From assembly GCA_031265585.1 (NCBI GenBank), contig JAISCL010000182.1:1-47651 (forward strand): 47,651 nt of DNA, written 5' to 3'. The notes beneath the pieces were generated by a model that saw only the letters and a program-made list of their open reading frames with translations, was not told where the DNA came from and did no database searches. This document shows, piece after piece, positions 1-8,600 of this stretch; within the stretch, counting starts at the first letter, position 1; each line of letters opens with the position of its first letter. Source of the stretch: Tannerella sp. (GTDB taxonomy: Bacteria > Bacteroidota > Bacteroidia > Bacteroidales > Tannerellaceae). A program made the position numbers and the translations under genes.

Positions 1-12
1 GTTTGTTTTCAT
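1..12 (-). CDS. 5' end of a minus-strand gene running out of the window
   Basis: Only four codons are visible (Met-Lys-Thr-Asn) before the window ends. The call rests on an ATG at 12-10 preceded by a strong AGGAG (minus strand, positions 22-18), unusual in a phylum that rarely uses Shine-Dalgarno pairing, and on the long upstream region it shares with the giant surface-protein gene at 5665-13593. The shared leader suggests, but does not prove, that this is also an exported or surface protein. MKTN is compatible with the start of a signal peptide. Nothing can be said about function. Confidence 0.5.
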
Positions 13-17
13 AAAAA

Positions 18-32
18 CTCCTTTTTGAGGAG
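18..32 (-). promoter_or_regulatory. Shine-Dalgarno hairpin of the outgoing gene
   Basis: On the minus strand the sequence is CTCCT, then CAAAA, then AGGAG, five bases before the ATG at 12. CTCCT can pair with AGGAG, so the ribosome binding site could be folded into a 5-bp hairpin. The stem is short and may be coincidental. Confidence 0.3.
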
Positions 33-278
33 AAAAACGAAGCAGGCTTGAGTTGAACAAACCAGATGTATTCCTTTTGAATCAACCAAATTTATTGCTT
101 GCGGATTTTAGGTAATACATAATATTAAAGTGATTGATAATAGGAATTTTTGAAATAGAATTTCCAGCCCGTTCTTAACGCGCCAACCGGAAAATAATTA
201 ATAACAGGACTAATAAACAGGGATTTATCAGCTGATACTGTCCGATAAGGCACAGTACTCAACCGTAACATAGAAAAA

Positions 279-408
279 AGTAAACAAAGGGGGTTTACAA
301 AATCACATTTATTTTTGTATATTCCGCGCGTGTAAGATAAAACCTGCGTCTCTCTCTAAGAAATAACAGGAACTAACCAACATATTAAATGTTAATTAAT
401 CCGAAACG
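279..408 (-). promoter_or_regulatory. Leader element copy 1 (hairpin, short GA tract, conserved block)
   Basis: Read on the minus strand, this contains a 10-bp hairpin (398-389 with 383-374, loop 388-384; two G-U pairs), then a conserved stretch, a 9-nt GA tract (357-349), GACGCAGG, and a block with CGCG and ATACAAAAATAAA. The same parts recur in the same order at 13982-14170 upstream of the giant surface-protein gene. On the plus strand the stem has two C-A mismatches, so if it works as RNA it is on the minus strand. It is more than 300 nt upstream of the start codon at 12. Confidence 0.6.
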
Positions 409-553
409 CAACAAATATTTTTTTCTAACAGAGATCATATTCAGGTCTTAGATTTGCGTTGTGTCTAAATAAAAAGTCCGATTTTAACACTTCAAAATAA
501 CAGTTCTTTAAAATATTGCAAATTTACAGCATTAATGTTCCCGCCGTATATAC

Positions 554-582
554 TATATTTGCAGAATATATCCTTATATTTG
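554..582 (+). promoter_or_regulatory. Two candidate -7 boxes for the AraC-type gene
   Basis: TATATTTG occurs at 554-561 and again at 575-582, both matching the Bacteroidota -7 consensus TAnnTTTG. Neither has a clear TTTG -33 box at normal spacing. The second would place transcription start about 40 nt before the ATG at 631. Confidence 0.45.
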
Positions 583-630
583 CATACTGATAAATTACAC
601 GATACAATACACACGATAATACAATAAGCG

Positions 631-1503
631 ATGGAATATCAAATAATGCATGAGCAACTGACGATTAACGAGCAGGACCCGATCATTGTCCGGTTTTACG
701 ATTACGATCATTTTACGTTTCCCTGGCATTTTCACAGTGAGTTTGAGATTATATATGTCAGGGAAAGTCATGGAGAGCGTTTTGTTGCCGATAGCATGGA
801 ATATTTCCAGCCAGGGGACTTGATCCTTCTGGGAAGTAATTTGCCGCACTATATGAGAAGCAATGAAATCTATTACAAAGGTGATCCCGAACTGAGGGTG
901 AAAGGGGTGGTGATTCAGTTTGCACACGATTATATGTCGCACGCCATCAATAAATATGCAGAATTTACACATATCAAATTATTATTGAGTAATGCCAAAA
1001 GAGGATACCACTTTCCCCATCCTCAAAATCAGGAAATCATCCGGAACATTGAAGCGCTTCCTGACTACAAAGGACTCCAGCGGATCATCCACCTGCTACT
1101 TTTACTCGATAAAATGGCTGCATTCAAGGATAAGCGGTTATTAGGCAGTCCGCATTTCAGTGAAAATATAACGGTATCTTTTGATAACCGGATCGAAAAA
1201 ATACTTTCTTTCCTGAATTATCACTATTTAGAAAATATAAGCCTGGATGACCTGGCCTCTAAATTCCCGATGAACACATCCGCCTTTTGCCGTTATTTCA
1301 GGCAAAAAACGGGAAAGTCATATATCAATTATATACAGGATCTCCGTATAGGACATGCGTGCAAGCTACTGATCGGAACAGCGTATGATATATCCTATAT
1401 CAGCATTGAGTGCGGGTTCAATACAATATGCCATTTCAATAAGATATTCAAACGGAAGACCTCCCTGACTCCTTCGGAATACCGGAAGAAATTTATCCGG
1501 TAA
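631..1503 (+). CDS. AraC-family transcriptional regulator with N-terminal cupin sensor domain
   Basis: A 290-residue one-component regulator. Residues about 20-100 form a cupin-like AraC_binding domain (HFHSEFEIIYV near residue 34, then PGDLILLGSNLPHYM). Residues about 185-290 carry two helix-turn-helix motifs of the AraC type (ISLDDLASKFPMNTSAFCRYF, then ISYISIECGFNTICHFNKIF) ending with the typical LTPSEYRKKF. Members of this class usually bind a sugar or other small molecule through the cupin domain. It is divergent from the minus-strand gene at 1-12 and may regulate it, but the ligand and targets cannot be read from sequence. A second in-frame ATG at codon 6 is an alternative start. Confidence 0.93.
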   Translation: MEYQIMHEQLTINEQDPIIVRFYDYDHFTFPWHFHSEFEIIYVRESHGERFVADSMEYFQPGDLILLGSNLPHYMRSNEIYYKGDPELRVKGVVIQFAHDYMSHAINKYAEFTHIKLLLSNAKRGYHFPHPQNQEIIRNIEALPDYKGLQRIIHLLLLLDKMAAFKDKRLLGSPHFSENITVSFDNRIEKILSFLNYHYLENISLDDLASKFPMNTSAFCRYFRQKTGKSYINYIQDLRIGHACKLLIGTAYDISYISIECGFNTICHFNKIFKRKTSLTPSEYRKKFIR

Positions 1504-1604
1504 TAACGGGGTTCACCGGATACTTTTCCCGCAATGACAGAGCCATCCCGAACGAAAACAGTTGTTTTTATTCTTTACAAGCGACGTATTCTGCAATTTT
1601 ATTC

Positions 1605-1612
1605 TACCTTTG
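1605..1612 (+). promoter_or_regulatory. -7 box for the tgt operon
   Basis: TACCTTTG matches TAnnTTTG and is 16 bases before the tgt start, implying a very short leader. No convincing -33 TTTG is seen. Confidence 0.6.
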
Positions 1613-1628
1613 CACTTAATTTTACGGA

Positions 1629-2759
1629 ATGGATTTTAGAATCGAGCATACGGATAAAGGATCAAATGCACGCACCGGTCTGATTACAACCGGTCATGGA
1701 TGCATTGAAACGCCTATATTTATGCCGGTAGGTACACAGGGAACAGTTAAAGCGGTTCACATGACGGAATTATGGAATGATATAAAAGCCCGGATTATCC
1801 TCGGAAACACTTATCACCTGTATCTGCGGCCCGGTTTGGACATCCTGGAAAAAGCAGGCGGACTGCACCGTTTCAACGGTTGGAGCCGTTCGATCCTGAC
1901 CGACAGCGGAGGATACCAGGTGTTTTCACTTGCGGGAAACAGGAAGTTAAGCGACGAAGGCGCCGAGTTTCGTTCGCACATCGACGGGAGCAAGCACTTT
2001 TTTACACCGGAAAAAGTGATGGATATCCAGCGTACGATAGGGGCGGATATAATCATGGCATTTGACGAATGCTGCCCGGGAGATGCGGACTATAATTACG
2101 CTAAAAAGTCCCTGGATCTTACGGAATCATGGTTAGCGCACTGTGTCAGGCATTTTAACGGTACGGAACCCAAATACGGATATAGCCAAAGTCTATTTCC
2201 CATCGTACAGGGATGCGTCTATCCGGACCTGCGCAAGCGGGCAGCCGCGAATGCAGCCGATATTGAATCGGACGGATATGCCATCGGAGGCCTCGCCGTC
2301 GGTGAACCTGCCGAAAAAATGTATGAAATGGTGGAGATTGTAAATGAAATCCTGCCCAATAACAAACCGCGGTACCTGATGGGCGTCGGCACCCCGGTCA
2401 ACCTGCTGGAAGCCATCGAACGGGGTGTCGACATGTTCGACTGCATCATGCCCACCCGTAACGGACGTAACGGACAACTGTTCACAATCAACGGTACGGT
2501 GAATATGCGGAACCGTAAATGGGCGGATGATTTTTCGCCGGTCGATGAATGCGGCTATTCGTATGTCGACACACTGTACAGTAAAGCCTATCTGCACCAC
2601 CTATTTAAAGCCGGAGAGATACTGGCGCTCCAGATTGCATCGATCCATAACCTGGCATTCTTCATGGGGTTTGTTAAAGAGGTGCGTTCGCATATCATGG
2701 CCGGTGATTTCTCTTCATGGAAAAGAAGTATTGTTCCCGAACTGAATAAACGCGTATGA
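1629..2759 (+). CDS. tgt: Queuine/preQ1 tRNA-guanine transglycosylase
   Basis: Swaps guanine-34 of GUN-anticodon tRNAs for preQ1 in queuosine biosynthesis. At 376 residues it has normal family length. Visible family motifs are the substrate-binding DSGGYQVFS around Asp92, GGLAVGEP (220-227), and FDCIMPTRNGRNG with the nucleophile Asp271. The usual CxCxxC...H zinc site is not intact: only Cys308 is left in the loop before YSKAYLHHL, with His340 in the SIHN segment. I recall the same loss in other Bacteroidota Tgt proteins, so it is probably a lineage trait rather than decay. The gene overlaps the next one by ATGA, so the two are translationally coupled. queF, in the same pathway, is about 12 kb away. 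Confidence 0.97.
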   Translation: MDFRIEHTDKGSNARTGLITTGHGCIETPIFMPVGTQGTVKAVHMTELWNDIKARIILGNTYHLYLRPGLDILEKAGGLHRFNGWSRSILTDSGGYQVFSLAGNRKLSDEGAEFRSHIDGSKHFFTPEKVMDIQRTIGADIIMAFDECCPGDADYNYAKKSLDLTESWLAHCVRHFNGTEPKYGYSQSLFPIVQGCVYPDLRKRAAANAADIESDGYAIGGLAVGEPAEKMYEMVEIVNEILPNNKPRYLMGVGTPVNLLEAIERGVDMFDCIMPTRNGRNGQLFTINGTVNMRNRKWADDFSPVDECGYSYVDTLYSKAYLHHLFKAGEILALQIASIHNLAFFMGFVKEVRSHIMAGDFSSWKRSIVPELNKRV

Positions 2760-3853
2760 AGTTAAGTAATTTCAAACTGAAACGTATAGACCGGTATATC
2801 ATCAAACAATTCCTCGGAACGTTTGTTTTTGCAATGAGCGGTATCATTCTGATTGTGATTGTCTTCGACGTCAATGAGAAGATCGATAAATTCATGACGC
2901 CCGAAGTGACACTGGAAGAAATCATTTTCGACTATTACGTCAATTTCGTACCCTACTTCCTGAGCATGTTCGCTTCGCTATTCACGTTTATCGCCGTTAT
3001 TTTCTTTACTTCCAGGCTGGCGGACCAGTCGGAAATCATCGCCATGCTTTCCACCGGGATGAGTTTTCACCGGCTGATGGTGCCTTACGGGATCTCGGCA
3101 GGAATCATTGCCGTCAGCATGTTTGTCCTGGGTGCGTATATCATTCCTCCGGCCAATGAAAAACGGCTCAATTTTGAATATACCTACACCAAGAAAAACA
3201 GGGAAGTAGTATATGCGAACAATGTACAGTTGGAAGTGGAGCCAGGGATATTCGCCTACTTCGACCGGTACAGTAACGCATCGCGCATGGGCTACAGCTT
3301 TTCGCTCGAACGCTTCGAAGATAAAACGCTCGTTTCACGCCTGACGGCAAATTCCATTAAATACGATTCTTTATACAACTGGACGATCATCGACTATACC
3401 ATACGCGATTTCGACGGCATGTATGAGCGTATTGAGTCGGGAACACGCCGCGACACGACATTAATGTTCGTGCCCGCAGACTTCCTGATCTCGGAGGATG
3501 ACTGCGAAAAGATGACCAGCCCGGAACTGGCAACCTACATCGCACGCCAGAAAAAAAGAGGCATCGGAAACATCCAGACCTTTGAAATAGAGTATCACAA
3601 ACGTTTTGCCAATACGTTTTCATTTTTTATACTGACCGTCATTGGCGTGTCCCTGTCATCCTATAAGAAAAAAGGTGGTATGGGACTGAACATCGGTATC
3701 GGATTAGGATTAAGTTTCTCTTACATATTATTTATGACCGTCACCTCCTCCTTTGCCGTCAGCGGACTGGTCAGTCCGATGATTGCATCATGGATCCCTA
3801 ACATTATTTATACGTTTATAGCCGTTTATTTATATCGTAAAGCACCGAGATAA
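2756..3853 (+). CDS. LptF/LptG (YjgP/YjgQ) family permease
   Basis: An inner-membrane protein of 365 residues from the family whose LptF and LptG members form the transmembrane part of the LptB2FG lipopolysaccharide exporter. It starts with the family-typical IDRYIIKQFLGTFVFA, has about three membrane helices in the first 130 residues (16-38, 60-85, 100-125), a periplasmic domain (about 130-285), then three more helices ending at the C-terminus. The pattern fits LptG more than LptF but Bacteroidota often carry several copies, so I give no symbol. It overlaps tgt by 4 nt and is followed after 2 nt by a glycosyltransferase, suggesting one transcript devoted partly to LPS. Confidence 0.9.
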   Translation: MKLSNFKLKRIDRYIIKQFLGTFVFAMSGIILIVIVFDVNEKIDKFMTPEVTLEEIIFDYYVNFVPYFLSMFASLFTFIAVIFFTSRLADQSEIIAMLSTGMSFHRLMVPYGISAGIIAVSMFVLGAYIIPPANEKRLNFEYTYTKKNREVVYANNVQLEVEPGIFAYFDRYSNASRMGYSFSLERFEDKTLVSRLTANSIKYDSLYNWTIIDYTIRDFDGMYERIESGTRRDTTLMFVPADFLISEDDCEKMTSPELATYIARQKKRGIGNIQTFEIEYHKRFANTFSFFILTVIGVSLSSYKKKGGMGLNIGIGLGLSFSYILFMTVTSSFAVSGLVSPMIASWIPNIIYTFIAVYLYRKAPR

Positions 3854-3855
3854 TC

Positions 3856-5595
3856 ATGCGAACTTCAGCCCTACAGTATTTGTATCTTCAAAAACCGATT
3901 ACGACCGTTATCATCCTTTGCATGATAGCGCTGCTGCCCTGGTTAGGCAGTGACTTTTACACGAAAGGCGAACCCCGCGAGGCTTCTGTTGCCGTATCAA
4001 TGGCCGAATCCGGGAACGGGATCCTCCCGAAAGTATATGCCGACGAATTTGCCTATAAGCCGCCGATGGCGCACTGGCTGATAGCCGCCTTTTCCACGCC
4101 GCAGGGACATGTATCGGAGTTCACTTCGCGGCTCCCGTCCGCTGTCGCGCAAATCATACTCATCGGGTTTGTCCTTGCCTTTTTCGGCAAGCGGATCCGT
4201 TTCCAGGAGGCGTTTATTGCCACACTGCTGCTGCTGACCTGCTTTGAGATACACCGGGCAGGGATGACCGCGCGTGTGGACATGCTGCTGACAACGTTCA
4301 TGGTACTCGGACTGATGCAGTTTTACCGGTGGGAAAACAAACTCGAACTGAAAGGGCTGCCCCTGGCCATACCCGCACTGTTCAGCTGCGCCATACTTAC
4401 CAAAGGGCCTGTAGGCATTATCCTCCCGCTGTTTACAGGCTTCGTTTACCTGCTGACTTTACGGAAATACACCTTCGGCAAGATCGTCAAATCCCTTTTG
4501 TACATAGGCGTCTCCTCCCTGTTCATCCCGATGGTCTGGTATGCCGAAGCGTACCGGCAGGGAGGGCAGGAATTTCTGCATGTCATGCTGGCCGAAAATT
4601 TCGGACGGTTCTTTCATCTCAGTGAAAGCAACATAAACTATGACCTGGGACATGAAGAAGGGTTTTTCTACAATTTCATTACACTTCTTTCCGGATTCAT
4701 ACCGTGGACGCTGTTCGTTGTCTTTTCCCTGTTCGGCATCAAATGGCGCCTCCCGCACAAATCGCTTAAACAAATCCTGAAAGATGCATGGCAACGGTTC
4801 CAATCCATGGAAAAAATGAAACGGTTCAGCCTGGTAGCCGCCGTCTGCATCATTTTCTTTTATACAATTCCTTCCAGTAAAAGAAGCGTTTACCTGATGC
4901 CGGCCTACCCTTTCCTGTCCATCCTGCTGGCACAGTATTTCATTTATATAACGGAAAACCGTTCAAAAGTAACCCGTGTTTTTGCATACGTGCTGACAGC
5001 CATCGCCTCCCTGGCTTTTACGGCGGGCCTGTTACTGATGACCCGGGCGGTAGACGTGTATGCCATAGCGGGGAAATACGCTTCCCATTCCATAGCAGGC
5101 GTGATAAATGCATTGTCCTCCGGTGATACGGTCAGCCGGATCGTCATGGGATTATTACCGGTTTCAATCATCACAGTGATCTACCAGGCAACCAGACGAA
5201 TCAATATAAAGATCCTGTATGCAACCCTGCTAATGACGTTCTGCATAAACCTGTTTATCGACGGGATTGTGATGCGGGGCATCAAAAACAGTTCATCCGC
5301 GCGTCCCTTTGCCGAACAGATAAGCAAAACGTATGACCTGGAAAACAATCTGTATGTCATGAACAACCTGCGCGAATACAGTAATCTTTACGGCATGAAC
5401 TTTTACCTGGGAAACACATTCCGGGATTTCGAAAAAGAAAAACCCGCCGACGGATATTTCCTTACGACGGAAAAAGACATAAAGAAACTCCTGGAACAAT
5501 ACGGGACACAATACCGGTTCGAACAGTTAGCCATCTCCGAACGCCAGGGCGATATACGCAGCAAAGCGATTTTATTCCGGTTCGCCAGGCGATAA
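3856..5595 (+). CDS. ArnT/PMT-type membrane glycosyltransferase (GT-C fold)
   Basis: A 579-residue polytopic membrane protein of the PMT_2/glycosyltransferase-39 family, which includes ArnT, the enzyme that adds 4-amino-4-deoxy-L-arabinose from an undecaprenyl carrier to lipid A. The first periplasmic loop has the conserved acidic motif KGEPREA (residues 37-43, Glu39 and Glu42), followed by KPPMAHWLIA and RLPSA, both typical of the family. Roughly 11-12 hydrophobic helices precede a soluble C-terminal domain (about 480-579). Position behind an Lpt-type permease fits modification of a lipid-linked or LPS substrate, but the sugar donor and acceptor cannot be deduced. Confidence 0.9.
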   Translation: MRTSALQYLYLQKPITTVIILCMIALLPWLGSDFYTKGEPREASVAVSMAESGNGILPKVYADEFAYKPPMAHWLIAAFSTPQGHVSEFTSRLPSAVAQIILIGFVLAFFGKRIRFQEAFIATLLLLTCFEIHRAGMTARVDMLLTTFMVLGLMQFYRWENKLELKGLPLAIPALFSCAILTKGPVGIILPLFTGFVYLLTLRKYTFGKIVKSLLYIGVSSLFIPMVWYAEAYRQGGQEFLHVMLAENFGRFFHLSESNINYDLGHEEGFFYNFITLLSGFIPWTLFVVFSLFGIKWRLPHKSLKQILKDAWQRFQSMEKMKRFSLVAAVCIIFFYTIPSSKRSVYLMPAYPFLSILLAQYFIYITENRSKVTRVFAYVLTAIASLAFTAGLLLMTRAVDVYAIAGKYASHSIAGVINALSSGDTVSRIVMGLLPVSIITVIYQATRRINIKILYATLLMTFCINLFIDGIVMRGIKNSSSARPFAEQISKTYDLENNLYVMNNLREYSNLYGMNFYLGNTFRDFEKEKPADGYFLTTEKDIKKLLEQYGTQYRFEQLAISERQGDIRSKAILFRFARR

Positions 5596-5620
5596 ACGGT
5601 TTTTTTGCCGACGCCGCTGT

Positions 5621-5661
5621 GTAGAGACGCGATGCATCGCGTCTCTACGATGCATCGCGTC
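5621..5661. repeat. 28-bp perfect palindrome plus adjacent half copy
   Basis: Positions 5621-5648 read identically on both strands (arms GTAGAGACGCGATG and CATCGCGTCTCTAC). A second partial copy, GATGCATCGCGTC, follows at 5649-5661. It is between the convergent ends of the glycosyltransferase and the giant surface-protein gene, so it may act as a bidirectional stop, though it lacks a T-tract. I recall similar GTAGAGACGCG...CGCGTCTCTAC palindromes as dispersed intergenic repeats in Bacteroidota and cyanobacteria. Confidence 0.85.
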
Positions 5662-5664
5662 TTC

Positions 5665-8600
5665 TTACTTGATAATGATTTTCTGTCCCGGGCTGTTGTT
5701 TAGGGTGATGATGTAGAGGCCTGGGGGTAGGCTGGTTTTTGTTGTGCCGGTGGAGAGGAGCGTGCACTGTTCGTGCAGTAGGCCGTCCGGGGTGTGGACC
5801 CGGGCTATGCTGCCGGGGCGGGAGGTGCGGATGTACAGCTCGTTGCCGGAGGACCAGATTTTGTCTTCGGGGGGGGAGGACTGGGGTTCGATGGCTTCGC
5901 GGCCGGTGTGGAGGTAGTTGGCGTAGTAGTCGCGGGGGCCGGTGGAGCCGGTTGGGATGGTGACTGATGGTTGCGGGTCGTCGCCGTTGGAGCCTGTCCA
6001 GCCGGTGAAGATGTCGTTCGCTTTGCTGGGGGCGCCGAGGGTGATGACGTCCGATTCTACAGTGTAGGCCGGCGGGTTGACGGCGGGGTTTTCGCCTCCG
6101 TGGAGGTAGTAGCGGACGGGGTATTCTTCCGCGACGAAGACGGCGCACAGCTCGACGTTGCCGTAGACGGTCAGCGTGTCGTAGTGCATAATGCCGGTGC
6201 GGGCTTCGATCTGTTCGCCGCGGAGGGACGTGTAACCGTCGTGGCTCCAGCCGGTGAATGTGTAGCCTTCATCGGGGACGACGAGTATGCCGCTATTGGG
6301 CGACGTCCGGTAGTCGAGCGCTTGGGGCGTAGCGTTATAGATGTCGCCGCCTTTGGCCGGGGCGGAGAAGGTGACAATCGAGACGCCGGCGCCCTGGTGA
6401 TACGTGCTGTTGCCGGTCGGGATCAGGAGCGAATCGCTGGCCGTGATCCAGGCGCGGTTAACGAACATGGGCTGGGAGGCGCTGACACCGCTTACGGGTG
6501 TTGCCCGGAAGGTGGCCCATATCTGATCATCCTGTGGCGCCAGGCTGTCGAATCTGAACATAAGCGTATTGCGCACCGGCGGCCCGGGGATCGTACCGTG
6601 TTGGAAGTCCGAATAGAACGGCGGCGAATGGTGATACCAGTCCTCCGAACCGGGCACAAACCTCAGATAAGCCGGCAGTGTATCCCGGATAATCACAGTC
6701 CCGGAATCTATATTTGCATTAATGGCGGTGATCCTGTATTCGATTTCTTCGCCGTAGAGTATGGACACGGGATTGGGGTATGTGCCATCGCCCGGTTCGG
6801 GAGGCATCAGCAGAAGCCTGGCGTGTTTCTCCATGTAATTGCTGATCATCGGTTTAATCAGCGTGAATCCTATTGTGTTGTTTAAACTGTCACATTCGGG
6901 CTGGTAAGTGTACGTCGGGTTGTTCTTGTTGTCGTTGACATTGACTACTACTCTAAGCACCGGATTTAACGCCATATCCACCGTGAGGTTGACGTATCCC
7001 GTATCTCCCTTGTTTATCTGCATTGCGGTGTCGATGTGACTTATTAGATCTTCCTTGTTAAAGCGGTTCCTGTAAAGCGCGACATGTATGGGCGGGCCGA
7101 GCGCGGCTTCGCCCTTGTTGACGATACCGACCTTGATGGCCACGAGGTTTTCCGTCAGGAAGGTAACAGTGCTTGTCGCCGGGTCCGGAACGGCGTCCGG
7201 CGCGAGCCAGAGGGGCTTTCCGTCGCTTGCCAGCTGGGTTTGCTGGTGAAGGAATGCGTTGTAGGGGCGAATGTCGTCGGCGGTGCCGAGGATCTCGTCG
7301 GCGCCCGGGAAACCTTTTGCCGGACTTATCGGGTAGCGGGGTATTTTCAGGTCATTGTTTACCTGGACGGCGTTATAGGCGTACTGGTTCCATACCGCCC
7401 TGGCCGGCGCCCACGGCAAGCCATTGGATTTGAAGACACGCAGATAGCCGTTCTGAACATTTGCTGCTCTTGTAATGCCGGCAGAACTAACCTGATGCGC
7501 TTCACCGTCCCATCCGGTTACGATAATTTCGGCCTGTCCGTCGTCATCTATATCGGCTATCACCGGATATTCTCTTAAAGTGCCGGATCGTACATTATTG
7601 AAATGATCCAGCACAAACGGCTCGGCTCCGTCAGCGCTTCCGTCAAAGATTCTTAACTGAGCCTCGTCCCGGTAAACGATTTCGCTTTTTCCGTCCTGAT
7701 TAAAGTCAAACAGCGTCGCTCCGGTATCGCCGGAATGATCCGAATGAGAGAACTGCCATTTTAATGAAATCTGACTGCCGCGAGTGGCCAAAGGATTAAA
7801 CTTCAAGGCATGCATGTGCATGGGATTTCCTCCGTCTGTTATGAATACGATTTCCAGGCAGCCGTCAGAATCATTGTCAATATCTCCGATCATGGGTATG
7901 CTGTAGTGTGCCCCCGTGAGGTGATAACTGCCCATTATATAGGACTGGCCTCCGGGAAGGGGTTTCCATACGTATGCGACAATGGAGTTTGCGGCTGGAC
8001 GTGATATGACGATAACTTCCAGCTCTCCGTCATTATCAATGTCTGCGACCTGCGTTGCTCCGTCACCCGCACCGTCAGAGGGTGTCTCTGCCAGTTCCAG
8101 ATCCGTCAGGTGAGTGATGGTATTGTCGGTCTGGTTCGGGGTATCATGATTCGTAATCTTCACCTTATAGATGTGTCTCCCGGCGATAATCTCCGGGGAG
8201 CCGTCGCCGTCTATATCCGCTATGGCGGGGGAATATCCGAGCGTGGGATATAATACGCCGGCATCATTAGTACCGGGAAGGATGCCTCCGTCGCACAGCT
8301 TATAGCCGGTTCTCAGAGAGAAGATCTGGTTCCCGACGTAAACCTCCGGTTCCCCGTCGTTGCTGAAATCGGCTATGCCGAGAATCGTTCCACGGTGCTC
8401 TAAGTAGGGCGAGTTTGGATTGTTGTCTGTACGGTAAGTTTGATCCGACACCCAGTGACGTGCGCCGGTCGGATCGTATGCATATAAATATTTGTTGTTG
8501 GGGGCGTCTGTACCAGCAATCACGATATATCCTTTATTGTTATGCCGGGCGATTGCCATAGCGCCCATCGATGCGGATGTAGTTCTTTCGCCGGGAGTGG

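Larger units (their letters stand above)
13..630. other. Divergent intergenic region between the partial gene and araC-type regulator
   Basis: No coding sequence is convincing here. The region holds leader-element copy 1 (about 279-408), a minus-strand TAAATTTG (519-526) that could be the -7 box of the outgoing gene, a second TAAATTTG match (87-94), and two plus-strand TATATTTG boxes (554-561 and 575-582) upstream of the AraC-type gene. The divergent arrangement makes the AraC protein a reasonable candidate regulator of the minus-strand gene (inference). Confidence 0.6.

Noticed and set aside
5971..6885. 304-codon plus-strand frame antisense to the giant surface-protein gene
   Set aside because: It is a shadow of the GC-rich minus-strand gene. 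Its translation is low-complexity and Val/Gly/Arg-rich with no domain, and the minus-strand frame has clear domains throughout.
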